A stretch of 64,000 nucleotides of DNA from Microbulbifer sp. GL-2 (lineage in GTDB: Bacteria; Pseudomonadota; Gammaproteobacteria; Pseudomonadales; Cellvibrionaceae): NCBI RefSeq assembly GCF_007183175.1, contig NZ_AP019807.1, positions 310,001-374,000 on the forward strand, in the 5' to 3' direction. Numbering within the stretch: the stretch's first letter is position 1; each line of letters opens with the position of its first letter. The translations under genes and the position numbers were made by a program. Of this stretch, positions 46,054 through 56,094 are shown piece after piece. Below the pieces are notes generated by a model. It worked only from the letters and a program-made list of their open reading frames with translations, was not told the DNA's origin and searched no databases.

Positions 46054-47305
46054 AAATATTACCGACCAGAATACTGCCGCCGACCTCGAGCATTATGTGG
46101 GCAATGGTGGCTATCGGGGTTGGCGTAAGGCCCACACCATGGTTCCGAATGACATCATTGACCTGGTCAAGGATGGCGGCTTGCGTGGTCGTGGAGGAGC
46201 GGGATTTAACACAGGCTTGAAATGGAGTTTTGTTCCTCGAGGTGAGGGCTCACCCGAGCAGAAATTTATAGTCTGCAACGCAGACGAAATGGAGCCCGGT
46301 ACTTTCAAAGATCGCTTACTGATGGAGCGGGACCCTCACCTGTTACTGGAAGGCATGGCTATTGCCGCCTATGCCATAGGTGCAACCATTGGTTATATAT
46401 TTATTCGGGGTGAATACCATCTGGCCGCTGAGCGGCTGGAACATGCGATTGATGAGGCCAGAGAGCAAGGTTTTCTTGGTAGTCGAATTTTTGATAGCGA
46501 CTTCGGCCTGGAAATTTTTGTCCACCGCAGTGCTGGAAATTATATCTGTGGCGAAGAAACGGCACTATTAAATGCACTGGAAGGTCGCCGTGCTATCCCT
46601 CGTGCAAAGCCTCCATTCCCACAAGTGAGTGGACTTTGGGGAAAGCCTACGGTGGTAAATAACGTAGAGACCTTCTGCAATATCCCACATCTGGTGGAAT
46701 TGGGTGTTGAATGGTACCGGGGGCTCGGCCGTGGCGAGGATGCAGGCAGCAAGGTTTTTGGGGTCAGCGGAAAAGTAAAGAAGCCCGGCACCTGGGAACT
46801 CCCCATGGGTACCCCAATTCGGGAGATTATCGAACAACACGCCGGTGGTATGCAGGATGGACTGGAGTTAAAAGGGTTCCTGCCTGGCGGTGGTTCTACC
46901 GATTTCCTCGGTCCTGAACATCTGGATTTGCCGATGGATTACGATGTTATTGGCAAAGCCGGCAGTCGAATGGGCACCGGCACCATTATTGTTTTAGATA
47001 GCCAGACCTGCCCCGTAGGACTGGTGCTCAATCTTACCCAGTTTTTTGCCCGAGAATCCTGCGGTTGGTGCACTCCCTGTCGCGACGGCCTGCCCTGGGT
47101 TGTGAAAATACTGCAAAGAATTGAGGACGGCGAAGGGCTACCAGAGGATCTCGACCTGCTTCGCGAACAGTGCCAACGCATAGGCCCAGGCAAAACTTTC
47201 TGCGCTCTGGCTCCCGGGGCCGCCGAGCCACTGCAAAGTGCGTTGAAACTGTTCGAGCAGGACTTTATCGATCATATAGACAATCACTGCTGCCCCTATA
47301 CATAA
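46031..47305 (+). CDS. nuoF: NADH-quinone oxidoreductase subunit F
   Basis: 424 residues. It binds NADH and FMN (GRGGAGFNTGLKW and ICGEETALLNALEGRR) and the [4Fe-4S] cluster N3 (ESCGWCTPCRDG with a later Cys in KTFCALAPGA). Translation is coupled to nuoE by overlap. It is the electron entry point of complex I. Confidence 0.96.
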   Translation: MLTNPLTKNITDQNTAADLEHYVGNGGYRGWRKAHTMVPNDIIDLVKDGGLRGRGGAGFNTGLKWSFVPRGEGSPEQKFIVCNADEMEPGTFKDRLLMERDPHLLLEGMAIAAYAIGATIGYIFIRGEYHLAAERLEHAIDEAREQGFLGSRIFDSDFGLEIFVHRSAGNYICGEETALLNALEGRRAIPRAKPPFPQVSGLWGKPTVVNNVETFCNIPHLVELGVEWYRGLGRGEDAGSKVFGVSGKVKKPGTWELPMGTPIREIIEQHAGGMQDGLELKGFLPGGGSTDFLGPEHLDLPMDYDVIGKAGSRMGTGTIIVLDSQTCPVGLVLNLTQFFARESCGWCTPCRDGLPWVVKILQRIEDGEGLPEDLDLLREQCQRIGPGKTFCALAPGAAEPLQSALKLFEQDFIDHIDNHCCPYT

Positions 47306-47398
47306 ATCAAACTAAGGCCACCGGCAGCAGGCGCATAAAATCAGTAGTTGAAATTATGCTGATACAACAATAGTCGATACAACAATAATGGACTAGCA

Positions 47399-50239
47399 AT
47401 GCCAACCATCACTATTGACGGTGAAAAATACCAGGTCGACGGTGAGCAAAACCTGCTCAGTACCTGCCTGACTCTGGGGCTCAATGTTCCCTATTTTTGC
47501 TGGCATCCGGAAATGGGCTCGGTAGGTGCTTGTAGACAATGCGCGATGATCGAATACAAAGACAGCGAAGATCAGCGTGGCCGTTTAATTATGAGCTGTA
47601 TGACACCAGTCCGTGAAGGTGGTATTTACAGCGTGGAGAATGAAGAAGCCAAGGATTTCCGTGGCAGCGTTATTGAAGATCTGATGACCAATCATCCTCA
47701 CGACTGCCCCGTTTGTGAAGAAGGAGGAGAATGTCACCTTCAGGATATGACGGAAATGTCAGGTCATACCATGCGCCGCTATCGGGGGACCAAAAGGACC
47801 CATCATAATCAATATCTGGGGCCTTTTATTAATCATGAAATGAATCGTTGTATTACCTGTTATCGCTGTGTGAGATTTTACAACGACTACGCCGGCGGTG
47901 AGGATTTACAGGCGCTAGGAAGAAATCACCAGGTCTACTTCGGTCGGCAGGAGGAAGGACGACTGGAAAATGGCTTCAGCGGAAATTTGGTGGAAGTCTG
48001 CCCGACGGGTGTCTTTACAGACAAGACTTTCAGTTCTCATTTCGTGCGAAAATGGGATCTACAGACTGCTCCTTCAGTCTGTGAACACTGTGCCGTAGGC
48101 TGCAACACCGCACCCGGTGCGCGTGAGTCTGCCAACAATTCAGATCCAGTGCTGCGGCGAGTAACCAATCTTTACCACCACGATATAAACGGTTATTTCC
48201 TATGTGACCGTGGCCGCTTTGGTTACGAATATATTAACAGCGCCACACGTATCGAAAAGGTATTCTCCGCCCGTCATGAAGAGGTCATCAGCACCACAGC
48301 AGAAAGTGGTGATCACCTGCACCAGGAGGTTTCCCCACAGAAGGCCGTACTCCATCTTGCAGAACAAATTGCTGCACGCCAACGGGGCGAAAGAAAAATC
48401 GTTGGTATTGGTTCCCCACGAACGTCCCTGGAAAACAACTTTGCACTCCGGCAACTAACCGGACCGGAAAACTTCTATTCAGGTCTCAATCGTAGGGATC
48501 AGGAGCTATTACAGCTGGTTAATACTATCCAGCAAGATAGTCATATCCATAGTCCCACAACTCCGGAAATAGAAAGTGCCGATGCGATATTGATCTTGGG
48601 AGAGGACACATACAATACTGCACCGCGTATTTCCCTCGCTTTGCGCCAGGCTGCACGAAACCGCCAGAAAGAGCAGGCGCAATCTTTGAAAATTCCTCTG
48701 TGGCAGGACTCTTCAGTAAGGCAGTTGGAGGGCGATTACAGCCCGATTATTTTTGTTGGAACTGAGTTGAGCAATCTGACGGATATCACCTCCAAGACTA
48801 TATTTGAATCCCCAGATAAAGTGGCATTATTTGCTCGAAACCTGGCACAGGCAATAATTGATCCGGCAATCCCTCCGCAAGGCCTTGAGTCGCCATTATT
48901 AGAAACTGTTATCCACACGGCAGAGATACTGCGCAGTGCCAAACATCCATTAATTATCTCGGGTACATCCAGCAAACACTCAGATACACTTCGAGGCGCT
49001 GCGCAGGTCGCAAAAGCCCTAGGTGACTATAAAAAAACGCCCACCATGCTCTACCTTGCCTGTGATGAGGTCAACAGTTTGGGCATTACCCAATTTTTCG
49101 AAAATGGTAAAGGCAATCTGGAAAATCTGCTCGAAACCCTGGAGAAGACCCAGAATAATAATCTACCTACATCCCTGATTATTTTGGAAAATGACCTCTA
49201 CCGGAGAATGGACAAAAAATCCCTGGAGAAAATATTTTCCCAGGTTGAAGAGGTACTCCTGTTGGATACCCTGCTGAACCCGACAACCAAGCGTGCCGAC
49301 TGGATTTTCCCCGCTACAGCGACAGCGGAATCCCAGGGCACGTTTGTTAATAATAACGGACTGGCTCAACGCTTCTACGCGGTTTATGAAGGTAAGGGAT
49401 TTATTCAGGAAAGCTGGCGCTGGCTGGTGGATGCCGTAACTTTCTGCAAAGAAAAATCTGATAGTTTATCGATAATGATCAAATGGAAACACAGTACCGA
49501 TCTTAGCGATGCAATTGCCCGTGAATTTCGCGTATTAAAAGTTCTCGATACGTTGGGCCCAGACGAAGATTTCCGTATCGAGGGGCTAAAGGTCGCTCGC
49601 CAAAGTGCTCGTTACAGTGGACGCACAGCAATTTATGCAGAGGAACATGTTTCTGAAGCCCCTCCAGTCCAAGATCCCGATGCACCTATGAGCTTCAGTA
49701 TGGAAGGGATCCATAACCCGAACAAATCACCACTACAGGCCAATATCTGGTCGCCTGGCTGGAACTCCAATCAATCGATATTCAAATTTCAGGAAGTTGT
49801 TGGTGGTGAACGCAGGGGCGGCCCTTCCGGAATCAGAATTGATCGGCCTCAACAGGAAATGCCAGATTGGAGCGTACATTCAGACACAAAACAGGAACTG
49901 CCTGATATTCCCAATCGTGTACAGATGCTACCTGTTTATCGACTGTTCGGCTCCGAGGAACTCAGCAACCAGGCGATGGGAATATCTGAAGTCATTGAGG
50001 CCCCCTTTGTGCTGGTTAACCATATGGATGCAGAAACTACCGGAATTAATCTTGGGGAGCTGGTTGAACTGGAAACGCAATGCGGTGCCTATCGGGCTGA
50101 AGTGCGTATAAGCGCCACAATCCCGCCAGGTACTGTTGGTATCCCTTTTGGGCTACCGGACTTCGAAACCCTGTCTCCTCTTCTGCCTGGATTCGCATCA
50201 TTGCGCCCTGCAGAAACACCAGCCATTACAGAGAGTTGA
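47399..50239 (+). CDS. nuoG: NADH-quinone oxidoreductase subunit G
   Basis: 946 residues, a little longer than E. coli NuoG. The N-terminal ferredoxin-like [2Fe-2S] part (VPYFCWHPEMGSVGACRQC) is followed by HDCPVCEEGGECHLQD, then CITCYRCVRF and CEHCAVGC for further clusters, and a molybdopterin-oxidoreductase-like body. It follows a 93-base gap holding a short direct repeat (GATACAACAATA twice). Confidence 0.95.
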   Translation: MPTITIDGEKYQVDGEQNLLSTCLTLGLNVPYFCWHPEMGSVGACRQCAMIEYKDSEDQRGRLIMSCMTPVREGGIYSVENEEAKDFRGSVIEDLMTNHPHDCPVCEEGGECHLQDMTEMSGHTMRRYRGTKRTHHNQYLGPFINHEMNRCITCYRCVRFYNDYAGGEDLQALGRNHQVYFGRQEEGRLENGFSGNLVEVCPTGVFTDKTFSSHFVRKWDLQTAPSVCEHCAVGCNTAPGARESANNSDPVLRRVTNLYHHDINGYFLCDRGRFGYEYINSATRIEKVFSARHEEVISTTAESGDHLHQEVSPQKAVLHLAEQIAARQRGERKIVGIGSPRTSLENNFALRQLTGPENFYSGLNRRDQELLQLVNTIQQDSHIHSPTTPEIESADAILILGEDTYNTAPRISLALRQAARNRQKEQAQSLKIPLWQDSSVRQLEGDYSPIIFVGTELSNLTDITSKTIFESPDKVALFARNLAQAIIDPAIPPQGLESPLLETVIHTAEILRSAKHPLIISGTSSKHSDTLRGAAQVAKALGDYKKTPTMLYLACDEVNSLGITQFFENGKGNLENLLETLEKTQNNNLPTSLIILENDLYRRMDKKSLEKIFSQVEEVLLLDTLLNPTTKRADWIFPATATAESQGTFVNNNGLAQRFYAVYEGKGFIQESWRWLVDAVTFCKEKSDSLSIMIKWKHSTDLSDAIAREFRVLKVLDTLGPDEDFRIEGLKVARQSARYSGRTAIYAEEHVSEAPPVQDPDAPMSFSMEGIHNPNKSPLQANIWSPGWNSNQSIFKFQEVVGGERRGGPSGIRIDRPQQEMPDWSVHSDTKQELPDIPNRVQMLPVYRLFGSEELSNQAMGISEVIEAPFVLVNHMDAETTGINLGELVELETQCGAYRAEVRISATIPPGTVGIPFGLPDFETLSPLLPGFASLRPAETPAITES

Positions 50240-50246
50240 TTGAGCA

Positions 50247-51203
50247 ATGAGCACACCAATCTGGATAACACTACTGAATATCTTTGGAGTATTGATCGCT
50301 ACAGTGATACTCGCAGCGGTGTTGACCTGGGGTGAAAGACGTTTACTCGGCTTTTGGCAGGACAGGCCCGGTCCTAACCGTGTGGGTCCCTTCGGTACAC
50401 TGCAAGTACTTGCAGATATGATCAAACTGTTCTTTAAAGAGGATTTTATTCCCCGCTTCGCGGATATTCCTGTCTTTGTACTGGCACCCACCGTTGTTAT
50501 GGCCACTATGTTAATCGCCTTTGCCGTGGTGCCAATGGCACCAGGTATTGGTGTAGTGGACCTGAATATTGGCCTTCTGTTTGTATTGGCGATGAGTTCC
50601 ATCGCGGTATACAGCATTATTCTTGGGGGCTATGCTTCCAATAATAAATATGCCCTGCTCGGCGGCCTGCGTGCTGCTGCACAGACCGTTTCCTATGAGG
50701 TTTTTATGGGGCTGAGCCTGATGGGTGTTGTGATGATGTCAGGCAGCTTTAACTTGCGCGATATTGTCAATGCGCAAGAAGGACTTTGGTTTATTGTTCC
50801 CCAATTTGTTGGGTTTGTTGTGTTTTTCATTGCCGGTATTGCTGAGAGCCGAAGAACCCCCTTCGATCTTCCCGAAGCTGAACATGAACTCACAGCCGGA
50901 TTTCACACAGAATATTCCGGTATGAAGTTTGGTATGTTTTTCGTAGGCGAATATCTCGCAGTAATCCTAATTTCCGCACTGATTACCACACTCTTCCTGG
51001 GTGGCTGGCATGGCCCCTGGCTGCCCCCCATCATCTGGTTTGGCCTAAAAACTGCGATCATGGTTGGAATATTTATATTATTGCGCGCATCACTACCACG
51101 CCCACGCTACGACCAGCTAATGAAATTTGGCTGGAAAGTTATGCTGCCACTGGCATTGGTAAATTTACTCGTCACTGCGGGGGTATTGTTATGGATCGCA
51201 TAG
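50247..51203 (+). CDS. nuoH: NADH-quinone oxidoreductase subunit H
   Basis: 318 residues, eight transmembrane helices, forming the quinone chamber with nuoB and nuoCD. Conserved loops include WGERRLLGFWQDRPGPNRVGP and AESRRTPFDLPEAEHELTAG. It lies six bases after nuoG. Confidence 0.96.
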   Translation: MSTPIWITLLNIFGVLIATVILAAVLTWGERRLLGFWQDRPGPNRVGPFGTLQVLADMIKLFFKEDFIPRFADIPVFVLAPTVVMATMLIAFAVVPMAPGIGVVDLNIGLLFVLAMSSIAVYSIILGGYASNNKYALLGGLRAAAQTVSYEVFMGLSLMGVVMMSGSFNLRDIVNAQEGLWFIVPQFVGFVVFFIAGIAESRRTPFDLPEAEHELTAGFHTEYSGMKFGMFFVGEYLAVILISALITTLFLGGWHGPWLPPIIWFGLKTAIMVGIFILLRASLPRPRYDQLMKFGWKVMLPLALVNLLVTAGVLLWIA

Positions 51204-51243
51204 CAGAAGGTGCACTTTTGGAAATATCGGCAGGAGAAAAGCA

Positions 51244-51762
51244 ATGATTGCGAGCCAACTTCGCAGTATGTGGCTGGTATTTAAGCACCTTTTTAGGCGC
51301 AACGTTACGGTGCAGTACCCTGATCAAAAGCCCTACCTGGCGCCCAGATATCGCGGAAGAATCGTCCTGACCCGTGACCCCAATGGGGATGAGCGGTGTG
51401 TAGCTTGTAATCTCTGTGCAGTAGCCTGCCCACCCGATTGTATTTCCTTACAGAAAACTGAAGACCCTGATGGGCGTTGGAGACCAGAGTATTTCCGTAT
51501 CAATTTTTCTCGCTGCATTATGTGTGGTCTCTGTGAAGACGCCTGTCCCACCTATGCTATACAGCTGACCCCGGATTTTGAGATGTGTGAATACGACCGA
51601 CAAAATATGGTTTATGAAAAAGAGGATCTTCTAATTAACGGTCCTGGCAAGTATCACGATTACAGCTTTTATCAGGTAGCGGGTAAGGCCATAACTGGAA
51701 AGGATAAAGGTGAGGCTGAAAATGAAGCTGAACCAATTAATATCAAAAGCCTAAACCTGTAA
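51244..51762 (+). CDS. nuoI: NADH-quinone oxidoreductase subunit I
   Basis: 172 residues with two [4Fe-4S] motifs: C52-C55-C58-C62 (CVACNLCAVAC) and C91-C94-C97-C101 (CIMCGLCEDAC), clusters N6a and N6b on the route to N2. GGAGAAAAGC precedes the ATG. Confidence 0.96.
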   Translation: MIASQLRSMWLVFKHLFRRNVTVQYPDQKPYLAPRYRGRIVLTRDPNGDERCVACNLCAVACPPDCISLQKTEDPDGRWRPEYFRINFSRCIMCGLCEDACPTYAIQLTPDFEMCEYDRQNMVYEKEDLLINGPGKYHDYSFYQVAGKAITGKDKGEAENEAEPINIKSLNL

Positions 51763-51848
51763 TACAAAATAATCATATTGATGTTCCACCTTGCAGGGAA
51801 GCGCCCAAGCAATAAAGAAAAAAGGGCAAAACTAGAGGGAGAGTCTGA

Positions 51849-52373
51849 ATGAATTTTGTTTTTTATCTCACTGCGGCGATCGCGATTATTTCCACCACCA
51901 TGGTTATTTTTCACAGGAATGCCGTACACGCACTCCTCTATCTTGTGACGTCCCTACTGGCAGTTGCTGTTATTTTTTACCAATTTGGTGCTCCCCTGGC
52001 AGCAGCATTGGAAGTAATTATTTATGCTGGAGCCATCATGGTACTGATAATTTTCGTAATTATGATGCTCAACCAGGGCGACTCTACGGTCATGCAAGAA
52101 CAAGCCTGGCTTCAGCCAACTACCTGGATTGGTCCAGCGTTACTGTCCGCGCTTTTACTGGTTCAGCTGATTTTATTGGTTAGCAGTGGTCAAATCTCTT
52201 CTACCCAGGCCTTTCACTATATCGGACCCAAACAAGTAGGAATCGCACTGTTTAGTCACTACGTACTCGCGGTAGAGCTGGCATCAATGTTGTTATTGGC
52301 CGGTTTGGTAGGTGCTTTCCACCTCGCCCGACGCAGAAAAATTGATACAGGGGGCGCTGATGATGCCATTTGA
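51849..52373 (+). CDS. nuoJ: NADH-quinone oxidoreductase subunit J
   Basis: 174 residues, five transmembrane helices in the membrane arm. The conserved EVIIYAGAIMVLIIFVIMML segment is visible. AGGGAGAG precedes the ATG. It overlaps the start of nuoK by 14 bases. Confidence 0.95.
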   Translation: MNFVFYLTAAIAIISTTMVIFHRNAVHALLYLVTSLLAVAVIFYQFGAPLAAALEVIIYAGAIMVLIIFVIMMLNQGDSTVMQEQAWLQPTTWIGPALLSALLLVQLILLVSSGQISSTQAFHYIGPKQVGIALFSHYVLAVELASMLLLAGLVGAFHLARRRKIDTGGADDAI

Positions 52374-52680
52374 AACTGCTCCAGGACTTGAGGCTGGTGT
52401 GCTTTTAGCATCGATTCTTTTCTGTCTCGGTCTTGCGGGATTAATGATGCGACGCAATATCATTTTTATGCTGATGTCTGTAGAAATCTGCACCAACGCC
52501 TCAGCCTTAATGTTTGTCGTTGCCGGTGCCCACTGGGGCAATGCCGATGGGCAGGTCATGTTCGTATTCGTGGTAACCCTGGCAGCAGCAGAGGTGGCCA
52601 TAGCGCTTGCACTGGTACTTCAGTTTTACCATCGCAAACATACAGTTGACATCGACCAATTAAATGAATTGAGGGGGTAA
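52360..52680 (+). CDS. nuoK: NADH-quinone oxidoreductase subunit K
   Basis: 106 residues, three transmembrane helices. The proton-channel glutamates are visible in MSVEICTNASAL and LAAAEVAIALAL. The start ATGATGCC at 52360 matches the length of other NuoK; the longer open frame upstream overlaps nuoJ. GGGGCGCTG precedes the start. Confidence 0.95.
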   Translation: MMPFETAPGLEAGVLLASILFCLGLAGLMMRRNIIFMLMSVEICTNASALMFVVAGAHWGNADGQVMFVFVVTLAAAEVAIALALVLQFYHRKHTVDIDQLNELRG

Positions 52681-52681
52681 T

Positions 52682-54520
52682 ATGCAGGGGCTATTGGCCT
52701 GGGTGCCACTTCTACCATTTATTGGTTTCCTCGTATTGGTGGCTATTCCGCTGTTTTATCACAGAGAATTACCAGAGGAAGTTATCGCTGCTATCGGTGT
52801 TGGCAGTGTCGGCACTGCAGCGATATTAACCGCTATTGTGGCGGCAACAGTTTTTTGGCAAAACCCTGCCGAAGTGGTTAGTATCAAATTGTGGCAATGG
52901 ATGTTGATAGATAACCTGCGGCTGGGTTTTGATTTTCATGTAGACTGGCTCACACTGGTTATGTTGATGATCATTACCGGTGTCGGCTTTTTGATACACC
53001 TATACTCCGCCGGCTATATGCGTGAGGATCCCGATTTTCGACGCTACTTTGCCTATTTGAACCTTTTCGTATGTGCCATGCTAATTTTAGTGATGGCTGA
53101 TAATCTGGTTTTACTCTACCTGGGTTGGGAAGGTGTCGGCCTATGCAGCTATCTGCTGATTGGTTTCTGGTACAAAGATCCTGCCAATGGTGCAGCCGCA
53201 CAGAAAGCTTTTATCGTCACCCGCATTGGCGATACCGCCATGGCGATCGGGCTGTTTCTTCTTTTCTTCGAGTTTTCCACGCTTAATATCCCAGAGTTGA
53301 TTTCAGCCGCAGATAGCTCGGGAGCAAACCCCCAAATAATCACTATCGCCACCCTTCTGCTACTCGGTGGTGCAGTAGGTAAATCCGCTCAGTTACCACT
53401 ACAAACCTGGTTGCCGGACGCCATGGCCGGCCCAACGCCGGTCAGCGCCCTGATTCACGCAGCCACAATGGTGACAGCTGGAGTCTACCTGATAGCCCGA
53501 ATGCATCCGCTTTATATGCTATCGGAAACTGCAATGACCGCTGTAGCCATTGTCGGCGCACTTACCTTACTACTGGCAGGCTTCAGCGCTATTGCGCAGA
53601 GTGATATCAAGCGAGTGCTTGCCTATTCCACAATCAGCCAGATCGGTTATATGTTTCTGGCGCTAGGCGTTGGCGCTTGGTCTGGAGCTATCTTCCACCT
53701 GATGACCCATGCTTTCTTCAAAGCCTTACTTTTCCTTTCAGCCGGTTCTGTGATCCTGAGCCTTCATCACGAGCAGAATATATTTGCAATGGGCGGGCTC
53801 TATCGAAAAATCCCCTTTACATTTATCTGCTTTACAATCGGTTGCGCCTGTCTTGCCGCTCTACCCTTTACCTCAGGTTTTTATAGCAAGGACCAGATAT
53901 TGTTGCGGGCTTGGGAGTTCCGCGAGGGTTTTAACAGCCTGTGGCTCGCCGGCATTCTCGGTGCCCTGGTAACAGGTATCTACAGTTTTCGGGTTCTCTT
54001 TTTGGTTTTCGCGGGAAATGAGGGTTCTGCCTCATCTAGCTGTAAGGATGCAAATACTAAGGTAATGAGTGTTCCACTTGCAATTCTTGCTACTCTCGCC
54101 CTTTTTGGAGGGTTGCTTACACCTCCTCTACAGGGGGTATTTGGTGTGGAAGCAAAGGAGCACCCGGCCGCCTGGGTAGAGGGCGTTGCCATTACCATGC
54201 CATTAATCGGTCTGGCTATTGCATGGATGCTGTCCCGGAAAGAGAAAAGTATCGGCGAAAAACGTTCCAAAGTTATGCAGTTCTGGTTCAGCGGTTGGGG
54301 GTTCGACTGGCTTTACGATCATCTGTTGGTCAAACCCTTTAAAACCTTGGCACGCCTGAATCACAACGACATTATCGATAGTGTGTACAAAGGCACAGCG
54401 GCACTTAGCCAGCAGCTAAATAATCTTCTCAGCTCTTCTCAAAATGGTCAGGTGCGTTGGTACCTGGCAACTTTTGCCGCAGGTTCCATTCTGTTCCTCG
54501 CTCTCCTGGTGGCCCTATGA
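52682..54520 (+). CDS. nuoL: NADH-quinone oxidoreductase subunit L
   Basis: 612 residues, antiporter-like proton pump at the far end of the membrane arm. Conserved segments include LYLGWEGVGLCSYLLIGFWY, then GKSAQLPLQTWLPDAMAGPTPVSALIHAATMV and FYSKDQIL. It starts one base after nuoK and overlaps nuoM by ATGA. Confidence 0.96.
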   Translation: MQGLLAWVPLLPFIGFLVLVAIPLFYHRELPEEVIAAIGVGSVGTAAILTAIVAATVFWQNPAEVVSIKLWQWMLIDNLRLGFDFHVDWLTLVMLMIITGVGFLIHLYSAGYMREDPDFRRYFAYLNLFVCAMLILVMADNLVLLYLGWEGVGLCSYLLIGFWYKDPANGAAAQKAFIVTRIGDTAMAIGLFLLFFEFSTLNIPELISAADSSGANPQIITIATLLLLGGAVGKSAQLPLQTWLPDAMAGPTPVSALIHAATMVTAGVYLIARMHPLYMLSETAMTAVAIVGALTLLLAGFSAIAQSDIKRVLAYSTISQIGYMFLALGVGAWSGAIFHLMTHAFFKALLFLSAGSVILSLHHEQNIFAMGGLYRKIPFTFICFTIGCACLAALPFTSGFYSKDQILLRAWEFREGFNSLWLAGILGALVTGIYSFRVLFLVFAGNEGSASSSCKDANTKVMSVPLAILATLALFGGLLTPPLQGVFGVEAKEHPAAWVEGVAITMPLIGLAIAWMLSRKEKSIGEKRSKVMQFWFSGWGFDWLYDHLLVKPFKTLARLNHNDIIDSVYKGTAALSQQLNNLLSSSQNGQVRWYLATFAAGSILFLALLVAL

Positions 54521-56094
54521 CATTACTGGCAATCATAATTATCCTATTCGCAGGAGGCATTATTGCCTGGCTTGCGGAACGCTATTTACAGAGGGGCGGA
54601 CGCTGGATCAGCCTGCTTAGCCTGCTATTGGCAGCTCTACTGCTTTTCAGTTACTGGTCTTATCTAAGCAGTCCACAATCAGTTTCGAGTGGTCCCTGGT
54701 GGGACAGCTTACAAGTTAACTGGATTCCCAGGTTTGGCATCAGTTTTCATCTTGCAATTGATGGATTGAGCTTTTTAATGCTGACCCTGACAATAGCAAT
54801 GGGTATTTTCGGGCTAATAATGACCTGGAATGATATCAATTTCCGCCGCGGATTTTTCTATTTCAATTTTCTATGGACGCTCGCCGGGGTTATAGGGGTC
54901 TTTACCGCTATCGATCTATTCTTGTTCTTTTTCTTTTGGGAAGTAATGCTGATTCCAATGCTCTTCCTGATCGCTGTATGGGGTTATGAAAAGCGAATTT
55001 ATGCCGCAATCAAATTTTTTATCTTTACTCAGGCGAGTAGTTTGCTAATGCTGATAGCAATAGTCGGGTTGGCTTATATTCATTACAAGAACTCCGGTCA
55101 GCTTACTTTTAATTATAACGACTTACTCGCAGCTGATCTCACAGCAACCGCAGCGTATTGGTTAATGCTGGGATTCTTTATTGCTTTTATTGTGAAACTA
55201 CCGGCACTGCCATTTCATACTTGGCTACCGGATGCTCATACCCAGGCACCAACCGCCGGCAGTATCTTACTTGCAGCCATCCTGCTAAAAACCGGCGCCT
55301 ACGGACTATTGCGGTTTAACCTGTCACTGTTTCCCGAAAGTTCCATGGCATTTGCACCAGTGGCGATGACCATTGGTGCAATCAGCGTTATCTATGGTGC
55401 CATACTGGCATTCGCCCAGAGAGATATGAAAAGGCTGGTGGCTTATTCGAGTGTCAGTCATATGGGATTTGTGCTACTCGGTCTCTATGCCATGGATACT
55501 ATTGCAGTACAGGGCGCGGTAATGCAGATGATTGCGCACGGCCTTAGTACCGCGGCGCTCTTCGCCTTGGTTGGGGCACTGCAGCACCGACTACACACTC
55601 GGGATATGCATCAGTTGGGCGGAGTATGGACAGTATTACCCAAATTGTCAGCCGTAGCCCTGTTTTTTGCTGTGGCCTCTCTCGGCCTTCCAGGACTGGG
55701 AAATTTTGTTGCTGAATTCACCGTATTGGTGGGAAGCTTCCGCAGCAACCATTGGATTACAGTACTCGCCGCAACTGGCCTGATTGGGGCTGCACTTTAC
55801 GCACTGCTGATGATGCAAAGGGTCTTCTTTGGCAATCTCAACAAACAGCTTGAGCGTCAATTGCCAAAAGAAAAAACAATGGACTTAAGCCTGCGGGAAT
55901 CCTGCGCCCTGATTTCTCTCGCCCTACTTCTGATTGTGATAGGACTGCGTCCACAACCCATCTTCAATATTTCTGAACCCACGGTTGTCCAGACACTGAC
56001 AAAAATTGAAACGATCATACCGAACGTCAACCTTTTGTCCTCCCAGGTGCAAGCCAGGGAAACCCCAAGCTCACGAGAGGATAAGTCTCCATGA
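54517..56094 (+). CDS. nuoM: NADH-quinone oxidoreductase subunit M
   Basis: 525 residues, antiporter-like proton pump. The segments FWEVMLIPMLFLIAVWGY, LPFHTWLPDAHTQAPTAGS and VAYSSVSHMGF are conserved. The ATG at 54517 overlaps the nuoL stop (ATGA), and the gene in turn overlaps nuoN by ATGA. Confidence 0.96.
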   Translation: MTLLAIIIILFAGGIIAWLAERYLQRGGRWISLLSLLLAALLLFSYWSYLSSPQSVSSGPWWDSLQVNWIPRFGISFHLAIDGLSFLMLTLTIAMGIFGLIMTWNDINFRRGFFYFNFLWTLAGVIGVFTAIDLFLFFFFWEVMLIPMLFLIAVWGYEKRIYAAIKFFIFTQASSLLMLIAIVGLAYIHYKNSGQLTFNYNDLLAADLTATAAYWLMLGFFIAFIVKLPALPFHTWLPDAHTQAPTAGSILLAAILLKTGAYGLLRFNLSLFPESSMAFAPVAMTIGAISVIYGAILAFAQRDMKRLVAYSSVSHMGFVLLGLYAMDTIAVQGAVMQMIAHGLSTAALFALVGALQHRLHTRDMHQLGGVWTVLPKLSAVALFFAVASLGLPGLGNFVAEFTVLVGSFRSNHWITVLAATGLIGAALYALLMMQRVFFGNLNKQLERQLPKEKTMDLSLRESCALISLALLLIVIGLRPQPIFNISEPTVVQTLTKIETIIPNVNLLSSQVQARETPSSREDKSP